Shown: piece by piece, positions 17,571 through 25,673 of the stretch | Position numbering within the stretch: the first letter of the stretch is position 1 | Layout of the letters: each line of letters opens with the position of its first letter | Assembly: GCA_946185285.1 (NCBI GenBank) | Contig: CAMHIS010000001.1 | Span: 107,968-141,780 of the forward strand | Source: an uncultured Prevotellaceae bacterium | GTDB lineage: Bacteria; Bacteroidota; Bacteroidia; Bacteroidales; Bacteroidaceae | Direction: 5' to 3' | DNA length: 33,813 nucleotides | Notes under the pieces: model-generated | Databases searched by the model: none | Seen by the model: only the letters and a program-made list of their open reading frames with translations | Told to the model about the DNA's origin: nothing | Translations under genes and position numbers: made by a program

Positions 17571-17626
17571 ACTTCTTACTTCCTTCTTCTTACTTCTTAC
17601 TTCTTACTTCCTTCTTCTTACTTCTT
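17571..17626. repeat. Exact tandem duplication of a 28-nt pyrimidine-rich unit
   Basis: Positions 17571-17598 and 17599-17626 are identical, each made of ACTTCTT-type sub-repeats. On the minus (coding) strand this is an AAGAAG/AAGTAAG purine run. It includes the stop codon of the IMP cyclohydrolase gene (17618-17620). A shorter AAGTAAGAAGTAATAAGTAAG run sits at the end of asd at about 586-607. Confidence 0.9.
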
Positions 17627-18214
17627 GCAGAACCAAGTGTGAATGGCAGTGTCATAGTGTGAGCTGACGCCAAAGGCTTTCTCGGCGAAGGCCTTGCGCT
17701 GCTGAAGGGTCGTCTGTGCACCTTGGGCGTTCAGAATGTCGAGCAGTACGGGGTACTCGGCCTTGGAGGGGACGATGACCACGTCGTTGAAGTTCTTGGC
17801 TCCGGCACGGATGAGCGAGATGCCGCCGATGTCAATCTTCTCGATGATGTCGGCCTCGCCGGCACCGCTGGCAACGGTCTGCTCAAAAGGATAGAGGTCG
17901 ACAATGACCAGGTCAATCTCGGGAATCTCGTACTTAGCCATCTGTTCGCGGTCGCCTTCGTTGTCGCGACGTCCAAGAATGCCTCCGAACACCTTCGGAT
18001 GTAGTGTCTTTACACGGCCGCCGAGGATGGAGGGGTACGTCGTCACGTCCTCTACCTTCTGGCACTCATAGCCGAGCGACTCAATAAAACTCTGTGTTCC
18101 CCCCGTGCTGAGGAACTTGACGCCCTCCTCATTGAGCTTCTTCAACAGCTCGTCGAGGCCGTCCTTGTGGAATACCGATACCAGTGCGGTCTTAATCTTC
18201 TTTGTTTCTGCCAT
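17618..18214 (-). CDS. purH: Stand-alone IMP cyclohydrolase (N-terminal domain of PurH)
   Basis: Catalyses ring closure of FAICAR to IMP, the last step of de novo purine synthesis. The 198-residue protein corresponds to only the N-terminal (MGS-like) half of bifunctional PurH, which is usually about 510-530 residues. Conserved elements are KTALVSVFHKDG, FLSTGGTQSF, GGRVKTLHPKVFGGILGRR, IDLVIVDLYPF and EKIDIGGISLIRAGAKN. It ends naturally in SSHYDTAIHTWFCKK and a stop inside a tandem repeat. This is not a truncation artefact in the window, because the C-terminus of the formyltransferase half is visible as a separate gene at the right edge. It has its own -7 box and lies upstream of mreB. Confidence 0.93.
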   Translation of the reverse strand: MAETKKIKTALVSVFHKDGLDELLKKLNEEGVKFLSTGGTQSFIESLGYECQKVEDVTTYPSILGGRVKTLHPKVFGGILGRRDNEGDREQMAKYEIPEIDLVIVDLYPFEQTVASGAGEADIIEKIDIGGISLIRAGAKNFNDVVIVPSKAEYPVLLDILNAQGAQTTLQQRKAFAEKAFGVSSHYDTAIHTWFCKK

Positions 18215-18261
18215 TTGAGTATAACGTTATATATACAAATATAAAATAGAGAAATAGATTG

Positions 18262-18269
18262 CAAAGGTA
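18262..18269 (-). promoter_or_regulatory. -7 box for the IMP cyclohydrolase gene
   Basis: The minus strand reads TACCTTTG, an exact TAnnTTTG match, about 47 nt upstream of the start codon. No clear TTTG element was found at the right spacing upstream. It may also drive mreB and the following genes. Confidence 0.6.
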
Positions 18270-18311
18270 AATAAAAGAATTGACTATTCTGCTCTTTTGG
18301 CGGTATTTTTT

Positions 18312-21143
18312 TTATTTTCCCGCCGTTAAATTGCTTAATGTCAAGAAGCGGGGAGTCCAAAGCCAGAAAGTGGCGCCTTTCCCGTCGCCCTCGCTGAACA
18401 CTCCGATGCGTCCGCCGCAGCGGTCGGCGATGGACTTGCAGATGCTCAGTCCCAAGCCGGTGCCCTGGACGTAGTCGTTTAGCTTGACGAAGCGGTCGAA
18501 GACCGAGGCCTGCTTGTCCTTGGGTATGCCGGTACCCGTGTCCTCGCAGTAGATGAGCAGTCCGGACGTCGCTGGAATCTCCGGTGTCTCAGGAATGTCC
18601 AGGGATGCTGCATCGTCCGGTGTTACACGGTAGCCGACGCGGATGTGCCCCTCCTTGGTGTACTTGACGGCGTTGGTGACGAAATTGGTAATAACCTGCT
18701 CGATACGCTCCTTGTCGATGCAGGTGTCGAGGCTGGTGTAAGGATTGTCCCTGACAAACAGTACGCCGGTTTCCCTGACCCGCTGCTCCATGGTGAGGCA
18801 GACCTCGTCGAAGAATGTTGCGAAGTCGGTGTCGGCGGGCGTAATGTCCTGAGGCTTCACCTCCATCATCGAGGTCTCGATGATGTCGTCGACAAGGCGC
18901 AACAGCATGTCGCAGTTGTGCATGATGATGTTGTTGAACTCCTTGCGCTCCTCGGCTGTCGAGGCCATGTGGAGCAGGTCTGAGAAACCGATGATGGCAT
19001 TCAGCGGCGTGCGGATTTCGTGGGTCATGTTGGCCAGGAAGGCGGCCTTCAGCTGTCCTGACTGCTCGGCACGTTCCGTCTCATGGCGCAAGTCCTCCTG
19101 CGAACGCATGAGACTGGTGATGTCGCGAATGACACCGAAGTGGCCGATGGTCTTGCCGCTTTTGTCGGCGTAGGGCGTGCCGCTGACGGCAAGCCATCCC
19201 TCATGGCCGTTGAACGGCAGCCTGTCTAAGTGGCGGACGCAGTTCACGGGCTGGCTCACAAAGAGCGGGTTTTTCAGCATGGCGAGGGCCTCCTCCTTCT
19301 CTTCGGGCGAAGTGCTTTCCATGTAGTCGTCGAAGCTTATCGTGGCATCGATTCTGTGCAGGGAACGGTAGATGTCGATGGTGCGCGTCCTGAAGTTGCT
19401 GCGCCAGATGAACATGTTGCTGTTCGACAGCAGATAGTTCATCTGCGACTCGAACTTGTGGACCTCGTCAGTAGTCATTTTCAGCTGGCGCTCCGTCACC
19501 AGCTGCTCTCTGTACAGGTTGCGCTCAGCGGTGATGTCCCTGACGTTAACCACATAGAAGCGGATTTCACCCTCGGCAGTGAAGGCTGGCCTGACGCGGT
19601 ACTCCAGGTATTTGTCAAGATGGATGTCGGGATAGTACATGTGCTGGCAGGCATGAACGACTTCGCGCATCCCCTTGTAGAGGATGTCGCGGAACAGGGG
19701 AGCCTCGAACAGGGAAGTCTCGTTGAAGAACTGCAGGTTCTCGTCGTACGCTCCGACAATTTCGCGCATACGCATGTTCATGTCAAGCAGCCTGCCATTG
19801 GCGTCATAGAACGAGATGGCTATCAATGAGTTGTCGAAGGCTTTCTGGAATTTGATGGCCAGCTCGCTGCTTTCGTGCTGCTCGTCCATCTTCTTGGTGA
19901 TGTCTTTGGCCACTAACAGAAAGTCTGTCTGGTTCTTCTCATTGCGCTCCTTGATGCCGTCGCCAATGAGATACTGCCAGTGAGGCTCGGCGGCGGTTCC
20001 GTCGTTGCGACGGAATATCTGTACCGGGCTGTCGGTCTTGTCGGTGAGCAGTTCGTCGGCTTTCTTCTGGAATGATTGCACATCGTCCTCGTGCAGGGTC
20101 TTGACGACTTCGTCCATGTTGAGCCGCTCGTCAATCAGATTACCCCGTATGTTCTTGAAGCGGTCGCGCCTGGCGTTATATTCTGTCACCATGTATCCGC
20201 CCATGTCGAGTACCATGTTCATCAGCCGGGTCTGTTCGGAATTCTTCAGGGTCATGCGGCGCACGTTGCGGGCAACCAGCCTGTTCAGCAGCGACATGAC
20301 CAGCAGCAGCAGACCGGCGGCAATGGCCACATAAAGAATGACCGGCGGGGCATTGTCGTGATGGCGCTCGGGGTGGAACCACTTGTCGCGCAACAGGTCA
20401 ATATCGCCGTTCTGCTCCAGGCGCGCGTATTGGTCGTCGATGGCGTCGACAAGTTCTTTGTCGTATCCTCCGATACGGATTTCGGTAGCCGGGAAGCTGA
20501 TATCGTTGATGCGCAGGTTCTCAAGGTTCAGTTCCTTGATTTTCCACTTCAGGGGCTCTTCGCCCCAGACAAAGTAGTCGTACTTGCTACTGGCCACTCC
20601 CGACAGGGCCTCCATCGGGGCGTGATACTCCAGCGTGCCCTTTGTAAGGAGCATTGCCAGCAGGTATGGGGATATCTGACCGTCAAGTCGCAGGATGATC
20701 ACACTGGTGGAGTCGATGTCGTCGAGCGTGTTGATGACTGGTGCATCATTGCGCGAGGCTATCTTGTTCCTGTAATAATACAGCACGTTGCTTGAGAGAT
20801 GGCAGTCCTTGTCTCTGACAGAGGCGTTAGGAACCAGGAAGAGACGCCCTCTCTCATGCCTGACGGAATCATTGGCTAAGGGCTTCTCCTTCATCACGAA
20901 CCGGTATGGAATCTCCAGTTTCTTGAAGATGGCCGTCAGGATGTCGATGGTATAACCGGCTGGCTGGCCGTTGTCGTCGAGGAACTCGTAAGGCGGCAGC
21001 TCCCAGTCACAGTTTAACACTACAGGGTGCTGGCTGTCGTACCGGTCGGAGACCTTGGCATTGCTGACTGCACGGCACAGCAGCAATGCGAAAAGGAGCA
21101 GCGCAAGGCGCATGATGTATCTGTCGTTTCTTACCATCTCCAT
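18312..21143 (-). CDS. Sensor histidine kinase with periplasmic solute-binding-like sensor (intact)
   Basis: A 943-residue membrane kinase. After a signal peptide or N-terminal membrane segment there is a periplasmic domain like family-3 solute-binding proteins (about residues 40-255, with PPYEFLDDNGQPAGYTIDIL). A transmembrane segment follows (about 268-288), then PAS-like regions, a HisKA domain with His708 in NMTHEIRTPLNAIIGFSDLL, and a HATPase domain. The N box (TNFVTNAVKYTKEG), G1 box (EDTGTGIPKDK) and G2 box (GTGLGLSICKSI) are all intact. No receiver domain is attached and no response regulator is nearby. It starts 6 nt after the stop of the paralogous kinase gene, so the two form an operon. 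An alternative start at residue 11 (MRLALLLF) would give a cleaner signal peptide. The ligand is unknown; amino-acid-like small molecules are typical of the sensor fold. Confidence 0.9.
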   Translation of the reverse strand: MEMVRNDRYIMRLALLLFALLLCRAVSNAKVSDRYDSQHPVVLNCDWELPPYEFLDDNGQPAGYTIDILTAIFKKLEIPYRFVMKEKPLANDSVRHERGRLFLVPNASVRDKDCHLSSNVLYYYRNKIASRNDAPVINTLDDIDSTSVIILRLDGQISPYLLAMLLTKGTLEYHAPMEALSGVASSKYDYFVWGEEPLKWKIKELNLENLRINDISFPATEIRIGGYDKELVDAIDDQYARLEQNGDIDLLRDKWFHPERHHDNAPPVILYVAIAAGLLLLVMSLLNRLVARNVRRMTLKNSEQTRLMNMVLDMGGYMVTEYNARRDRFKNIRGNLIDERLNMDEVVKTLHEDDVQSFQKKADELLTDKTDSPVQIFRRNDGTAAEPHWQYLIGDGIKERNEKNQTDFLLVAKDITKKMDEQHESSELAIKFQKAFDNSLIAISFYDANGRLLDMNMRMREIVGAYDENLQFFNETSLFEAPLFRDILYKGMREVVHACQHMYYPDIHLDKYLEYRVRPAFTAEGEIRFYVVNVRDITAERNLYREQLVTERQLKMTTDEVHKFESQMNYLLSNSNMFIWRSNFRTRTIDIYRSLHRIDATISFDDYMESTSPEEKEEALAMLKNPLFVSQPVNCVRHLDRLPFNGHEGWLAVSGTPYADKSGKTIGHFGVIRDITSLMRSQEDLRHETERAEQSGQLKAAFLANMTHEIRTPLNAIIGFSDLLHMASTAEERKEFNNIIMHNCDMLLRLVDDIIETSMMEVKPQDITPADTDFATFFDEVCLTMEQRVRETGVLFVRDNPYTSLDTCIDKERIEQVITNFVTNAVKYTKEGHIRVGYRVTPDDAASLDIPETPEIPATSGLLIYCEDTGTGIPKDKQASVFDRFVKLNDYVQGTGLGLSICKSIADRCGGRIGVFSEGDGKGATFWLWTPRFLTLSNLTAGK

Positions 21144-21149
21144 GTCGGC

Positions 21150-23942
21150 TTAATTGCTTAGCAGTTTCTTTTCCACGTATGTAGCCTTGCAGGGGATGAC
21201 AATCCATATCGTCGTGCCCCTGCCGGCAGCGGAGTTTATATGAATGGAACCGCCCATCTGCTGAACCAGTTCCTTGCAGATAGCCATGCCGAGGCCTGTC
21301 CCTTCGCCGTCGCCAGAGCCGCCAAAGCGCGCAAACAGGCTGGCCTGTTTTCCTGCCTCGATGCCGCAGCCCGTGTCCTCGATGGTTATCAGCAGTTTGT
21401 CGCCAATATAGTCGTAACGTGCCCTCACGCTACCGTTGTCAGTGAAGCGGGCGGCATTTTCGGCCACTTGTTCAATGATTTTCCCGACATTGGCATCATC
21501 GATTTCAATGATAAGGTGTTCGTAGGGACTGACGACCACGTACTCCACACCGTCTTTCTGGGAGTGCGACCAGCCCATCTGGCAGTGGCCTTCAAAGGTG
21601 AAGCTGAAGTCAATGGGCATCTTGTTGAATTCTATCATGCGCGCGTCGAGCCTCGACAGGAACAGAATGTCGTTGACCAGCTTCAGCAGGTATGCGGCGT
21701 TTGTCTTGATCTCGGAGATGAAGCCCTCTTCGTCAGCAGGGGCGTGGTCTTCGGACAACTGCTTGGCGAAGTTGACGACCGTGGCGATAGGCGTGCGAAT
21801 CTCGCGGCTCATATTGCGCAGGAACGCATTCTTGACGTTCTCAACCTCCTGGGCTTTTGCCCGTTCACGCATGAGTTCGTCTTCCGTATTCTTTACCTGA
21901 CTGACATCCCGGCACAGGCCGAAGTAGTTCTCGGCTTTGCCCTGCTCGTTGCAGACAGGTACAAAATGGAACTGCAAGGCCAGTCTCTGCGTGCCGGTTG
22001 TGCGGAGGACGGTGCAGACGTCGACCTCCATGGAATCGCCGCTGCCAGAGTCCATGTTGTTGAACAGTCTCATGGCGGCACGCTTCGACTTGTCGTCGAG
22101 CAGTGACAGACAGCGTGTCTGCGTCAGCGTCAACTGGACATCGTTCATTTCCCGGTAGATGGTCAGCAGGTGGGTGCCGGGCGAATAGTTCACGATACGG
22201 ACACCCCCTACATGCAGGGCGTAGTTGATGTTGTTCATGTATTCCGTGATGTCCGTCGCAGCCGAGGTCAACTGCCTGATACTACGCTTGAGCTGGTGAT
22301 AGGACTGGACGAACTCATCCACGTCGCGCCCAGAGGCAAAGATGCCGAGGAAGCGCCCCGTGTCATCGTGAACAGGGATAAGTAGCTGCTCATAGTAGAG
22401 GCTTTGCCTGAAGAATACCGTTTTCGCCGGATTGTCTCTGTTCTCTGTCCTTATGATGTGTGTCGAGTAGCAGCCCTCGAAGTCCTCCACAGAGATGCTG
22501 TTGTCCTCTATGGCATAGTTGAAGGGCACTCCATCGGCCAAGATCTCCTCGCGGTTACAGTGGAACGTCTCACAGGCTTTCTGGTTGATGTCGGTAAGCA
22601 CGCCGTCGGTGTTGTAGTAAATCATGTCGACCATTGATGTCGAGAAGATATACTGGTAGCGCAGCATGTTGTCCTTGGCCTCGCGCTGGGTCCGCAGCTG
22701 CTCCGTCTGGTCGTCCATCATGCCTACGATGGCCTTGGGGGTGCCTTTCTTGGACTGTCTGAACACCGACAGGTTCACCATGTACTCCCGGCTGCCATGT
22801 CTGTCGTCAGACCTCAGCGTCAGTGCATCGGCCGGCTTCTCACCTTTTGTCATCAGGCCAAGGGCGTCCTTCAGTTGCAGGAAGGTGTCGCTGGTGTATG
22901 CCTGGCTGAACGCCTCCAGCGACTGTTCCGACGTGTCCAGTTCGCCGTCGTCATTCATCCATCGAACCGTACCATGCTGCACATCGTAAAGCCACACTTT
23001 GACCTTGGTCGTCCGTAATACCATGACCAAGCGCTTGTTATGCCTTGCAATGAGGCGCGTCATCTTCCGCTCACGGATATGGAGGACAATCACATAGTAC
23101 AGCAGCAGAAATACCAGCAGGCCGGCAACAGCGGCAGCATAAGCCACCCATTCGGGAATACCGCTGTCAATCCGCTCCGGGTAGAACCACTTGTTCAGAA
23201 TGGGCTGGATGCGCTCCGTCGAGCAAAGGTAGCTGTAGGTACTGTCTAACTTGTGAAGAAGAACCGTGTCGTTCGACATGAATTTGTACTCTCCGTGAGG
23301 CATGTCGAGAGGCGTCATCTGGAGATTCTTAACCTGGAACTTCTTCATGAGCCACTTCAGCGACTGCGTATTCCACACAATCTGACCCTCGTCCTCGGTG
23401 CTGACCTTCTGAATGGCCTCCTTCATGTCGTCGTACGGTATACAGGTGGAGTCCCAGCCGCTGTCGTCCATCATGCGGTGGCTAAGGCTGCCGTTATGGA
23501 CGATTACCTTGTTCCTGCCAAGGTCGTTCAGTGAATGGATGGACAGTGGCTTCGACTTCGGGCTTACGACGCTGTGGGTGAACAGCTGTACTGCCTCCTT
23601 GCCGTAAGTGGCATAGTCGTCGTGGAAAGAAGCCTGGAGACGAAGCATCAGGTCTGACTGGCCCGTCCTGATGTCTTCCAGCGCTTCTTTGGTCGGCTTC
23701 AGCCTGATGACGTATGGGATGTCAAGCTCGTGGAAAAGCTCCTTCAGCAGGTCGATGTTGAACCCTTCCGGTTCGCCGTGCTCGTTCAGGAAGACATACG
23801 GCCATAAATCCCACGCATCTTCATAGACAAGTGGATGCTCCTCGGTATATTGCCTGCTGGAGTGGTTTTGGCCTATAGCGATGTTCGGTGTCATGCAACA
23901 TGCCAAAAATGTGATGAGCACCTTCAGACTGCGCCAGTTCAT
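21150..23942 (-). CDS. Sensor histidine kinase-like protein with Arg in place of the phospho-acceptor His
   Basis: A 930-residue paralogue of the downstream kinase and first gene of the pair. It has a signal peptide, a periplasmic solute-binding-like domain (about 35-255, with LWPYVFLNEHGEPEGFNIDL), a membrane segment (about 266-290) and two or more PAS-like regions. In the HisKA-like domain the H box reads NMSREIRTPIATVVNF, so position 713, normally His, is Arg (CGC codon). The ATP-binding domain looks intact: EQVAENAARFTDNG, EDTGCGIEAGK and GEGTGLGMAICKEL. It could bind ATP but should not autophosphorylate at the usual site. Plausible roles are phosphorylating or modulating the neighbouring kinase through heterodimers, or acting as a ligand-controlled inhibitor. 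A good promoter lies directly upstream. Confidence 0.9.
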   Translation of the reverse strand: MNWRSLKVLITFLACCMTPNIAIGQNHSSRQYTEEHPLVYEDAWDLWPYVFLNEHGEPEGFNIDLLKELFHELDIPYVIRLKPTKEALEDIRTGQSDLMLRLQASFHDDYATYGKEAVQLFTHSVVSPKSKPLSIHSLNDLGRNKVIVHNGSLSHRMMDDSGWDSTCIPYDDMKEAIQKVSTEDEGQIVWNTQSLKWLMKKFQVKNLQMTPLDMPHGEYKFMSNDTVLLHKLDSTYSYLCSTERIQPILNKWFYPERIDSGIPEWVAYAAAVAGLLVFLLLYYVIVLHIRERKMTRLIARHNKRLVMVLRTTKVKVWLYDVQHGTVRWMNDDGELDTSEQSLEAFSQAYTSDTFLQLKDALGLMTKGEKPADALTLRSDDRHGSREYMVNLSVFRQSKKGTPKAIVGMMDDQTEQLRTQREAKDNMLRYQYIFSTSMVDMIYYNTDGVLTDINQKACETFHCNREEILADGVPFNYAIEDNSISVEDFEGCYSTHIIRTENRDNPAKTVFFRQSLYYEQLLIPVHDDTGRFLGIFASGRDVDEFVQSYHQLKRSIRQLTSAATDITEYMNNINYALHVGGVRIVNYSPGTHLLTIYREMNDVQLTLTQTRCLSLLDDKSKRAAMRLFNNMDSGSGDSMEVDVCTVLRTTGTQRLALQFHFVPVCNEQGKAENYFGLCRDVSQVKNTEDELMRERAKAQEVENVKNAFLRNMSREIRTPIATVVNFAKQLSEDHAPADEEGFISEIKTNAAYLLKLVNDILFLSRLDARMIEFNKMPIDFSFTFEGHCQMGWSHSQKDGVEYVVVSPYEHLIIEIDDANVGKIIEQVAENAARFTDNGSVRARYDYIGDKLLITIEDTGCGIEAGKQASLFARFGGSGDGEGTGLGMAICKELVQQMGGSIHINSAAGRGTTIWIVIPCKATYVEKKLLSN

Positions 23943-23977
23943 TCAACGCACGGATCTCTTTCATTAGGTTGAGTGCG

Positions 23978-24009
23978 CAAAGATACAATAAAAAAATGAA
24001 TCTGCCAAA
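23978..24009 (-). promoter_or_regulatory. Promoter of the histidine-kinase operon
   Basis: On the minus strand TTTG (24006-24009), a 20-nt spacer and TATCTTTG (23978-23985) match the Bacteroidetes consensus closely. The box is 35 nt upstream of the kinase start codon. The -33 element falls in the loop and arm of the upstream operon's terminator hairpin. Confidence 0.85.
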
Positions 24010-24023
24010 TATTGCGGCAGATT
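23990..24023 (-). terminator. Rho-independent terminator of the M23-NlpC-CapA operon
   Basis: On the minus strand an 8-bp stem AATCTGCC/GGCAGATT (24016-24023 with 23999-24006) surrounds a 9-nt loop and is followed by CATTTTTTT. The hairpin begins at the capA stop codon itself. It overlaps the -33 element of the kinase promoter. Confidence 0.8.
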
Positions 24024-25066
24024 TATTTTCGCAGTGTTATGCTTCCTTTGTCATCGATGCTGGCTTGGCTGTCGGGAATGTCGGCCTCACTGAGCTGCTT
24101 GATTTCGCGAGCCACATCGCCAGCTCTGTTATGGCGCGGGCCGATGCCCTTCTGCTGGACGAAAGAGTGTATGTGGCCTTTGAGGAAGCGACCGTCGCGG
24201 CCCATCTTCACCTCGATGACGGGGGCGTAGCTGGAAATGCCGGTGAGACTCATACCGTAGGGCGTGCAGAAGTTTCCGAGACTGTAGGCGATGAAATGAC
24301 CCTTGTAGACTTCGACGGCACGGACGACATGGGGACCGTGGCCATAGACCATGTCGGCACCGTTGTCAATGCAGAAGTGGGCGAATTCGCGCAGGGAGCC
24401 GCGGTCTTCGCCGAGGAAAATCTCCGTGCCGTGAGGCAGGTGGCTCTTGGTACGGCCTTCAGCACCGCCGTGAAAGGAGACGATGATGAGGTCTGTCTGC
24501 TCCTTGAGGTCGGCCAGGATGCGGCTGACAGTGTTGAGGTCGGTGTGTTTCAGCGTGTAGGAATTGTGGCCGAAAGCGCAGAAGCCGATGCGTAGGCCCT
24601 TGCGCTCGATGACGGCTGTCTCGGTGCGGCCCTCGATACCGGCAAACTTGATGCCCTCCTGCTGGAGCATACGCTCGGTGCTGAGGATGCCTTCCTGACC
24701 GAAGTCGTTGGCGTGGTTGTTGGCCATGCTCAAGAAGTCGAAACCGGCCTGCTTGAGCCATTGCACGTAGGTGGTCGGTGTGCGGAAGGAGTAGACGTTG
24801 GGACCCTCGCCCTTGGTGCTCTGTCCGCCGTCGCAGAGGGTTCCTTCAAGATTACCCACGGCCAAGTCGGCCTGCTGGAAGATGGGGCCGGCGTCCTTGA
24901 ACAGCTCGGCACCGTCGTTGGACGGCAGCTGGACAGAGGGGAAGGTGGTGCCCATCATGATGTCGCCGCACATGGCGACACTGAGGGTGTCGTTACTATT
25001 GGAGGCTGAAGCGGGTGTGCTACAGAACGCGGCGCACACCAATAAAGCGGCGAGCATAGAAGCCAT
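24023..25066 (-). CDS. CapA-family protein (metallophosphatase-like fold)
   Basis: A 347-residue protein with an N-terminal signal peptide, so probably periplasmic or secreted. It shows the CapA/calcineurin-like motifs GDIMMG (about 34-39), GNLEG (71-75) and MANNHANDFG (114-123), then FHGG and YGHGPHVVRAVEVY. These Asp, Asn and His residues are those expected to ligate a dinuclear metal site. CapA relatives act in poly-gamma-glutamate capsule synthesis, but many Bacteroidetes homologues are in non-capsule contexts. Here the company of two peptidoglycan peptidases suggests an envelope role. It overlaps the upstream NlpC gene by 47 nt. A Met four codons inside is another possible start. The gene ends directly in a terminator. 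Confidence 0.88.
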   Translation of the reverse strand: MASMLAALLVCAAFCSTPASASNSNDTLSVAMCGDIMMGTTFPSVQLPSNDGAELFKDAGPIFQQADLAVGNLEGTLCDGGQSTKGEGPNVYSFRTPTTYVQWLKQAGFDFLSMANNHANDFGQEGILSTERMLQQEGIKFAGIEGRTETAVIERKGLRIGFCAFGHNSYTLKHTDLNTVSRILADLKEQTDLIIVSFHGGAEGRTKSHLPHGTEIFLGEDRGSLREFAHFCIDNGADMVYGHGPHVVRAVEVYKGHFIAYSLGNFCTPYGMSLTGISSYAPVIEVKMGRDGRFLKGHIHSFVQQKGIGPRHNRAGDVAREIKQLSEADIPDSQASIDDKGSITLRK

Positions 25067-25616
25067 CGTTAGAGTTTGTGATTTTCACACCTTGGCTGCT
25101 GCTGGCGTGGATGAAGTTAAAACTGTGGGTGATGGGGTCTACGTCGACGACAATGCCCACATGACCTACGCCACGGCCGGAGTTTGGACTGGTGAAGAAC
25201 ACCAGATCGCCACGCTGCATCTCACTGCGGCTGACGGGTATGTTGCGGGCATACTGGTCACGCGACGAGGCACCGATATTGGTATAGCCCATCTGGCGGT
25301 AGACGTAGCTGGTGAAACCGGAACAGTCGAAGGCTTTGGGACCCTTGCTGCCACTGCGGTAACGTGCGCCGATGTGACGGACGGCTTCGTCGAGCAGGCA
25401 ATTGATGGTAGCTACGTCGTAGTCGAGGTTCAAGTCGTCGTTGGCTCCCGCGTAGAGGAAGTCGTAATTGTCGATTTCGTCGTAACGCTCCTGTGGCGTA
25501 GCGACGGCGGTTGTATGATGTGTCTTTTTCTTGGCGCTTTTTCTCACCTTACCGTTGACGATGTCGCCCGTGGCAAACAATATGAGCAGTGCGCAAAGAA
25601 TGATTTTTCTGGTCAT
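25020..25616 (-). CDS. NlpC/P60-family (C40) peptidoglycan endopeptidase
   Basis: A 198-residue secreted hydrolase that cleaves peptide stems of peptidoglycan. It has an N-terminal hydrophobic signal, a Lys-rich linker and one NlpC/P60 domain (about residues 70-198). The catalytic triad is visible as Cys98 in FDCSGFTSYVYRQMG, His152 in GHVGIV and His170 in FIHASS. RGDLVFF between them is also typical. No SH3 or LysM targeting domain is present. It lies 57 nt downstream of the M23/LysM peptidase gene and overlaps capA by 47 nt, indicating one transcript. Confidence 0.94.
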   Translation of the reverse strand: MTRKIILCALLILFATGDIVNGKVRKSAKKKTHHTTAVATPQERYDEIDNYDFLYAGANDDLNLDYDVATINCLLDEAVRHIGARYRSGSKGPKAFDCSGFTSYVYRQMGYTNIGASSRDQYARNIPVSRSEMQRGDLVFFTSPNSGRGVGHVGIVVDVDPITHSFNFIHASSSQGVKITNSNDGFYARRFIGVRRVL

Positions 25617-25673
25617 TATAGGTCGATGGTTGTTCTATATGAATTCAAGATAATCCTTGTCGTCTTACTATGA

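Noticed and set aside
18299..18324. GGCGG...CCGCC pair around the stop of the intact kinase gene
   Set aside because: Only 5 bp of stem with a long T-rich loop containing the stop codon; too weak to call a terminator.
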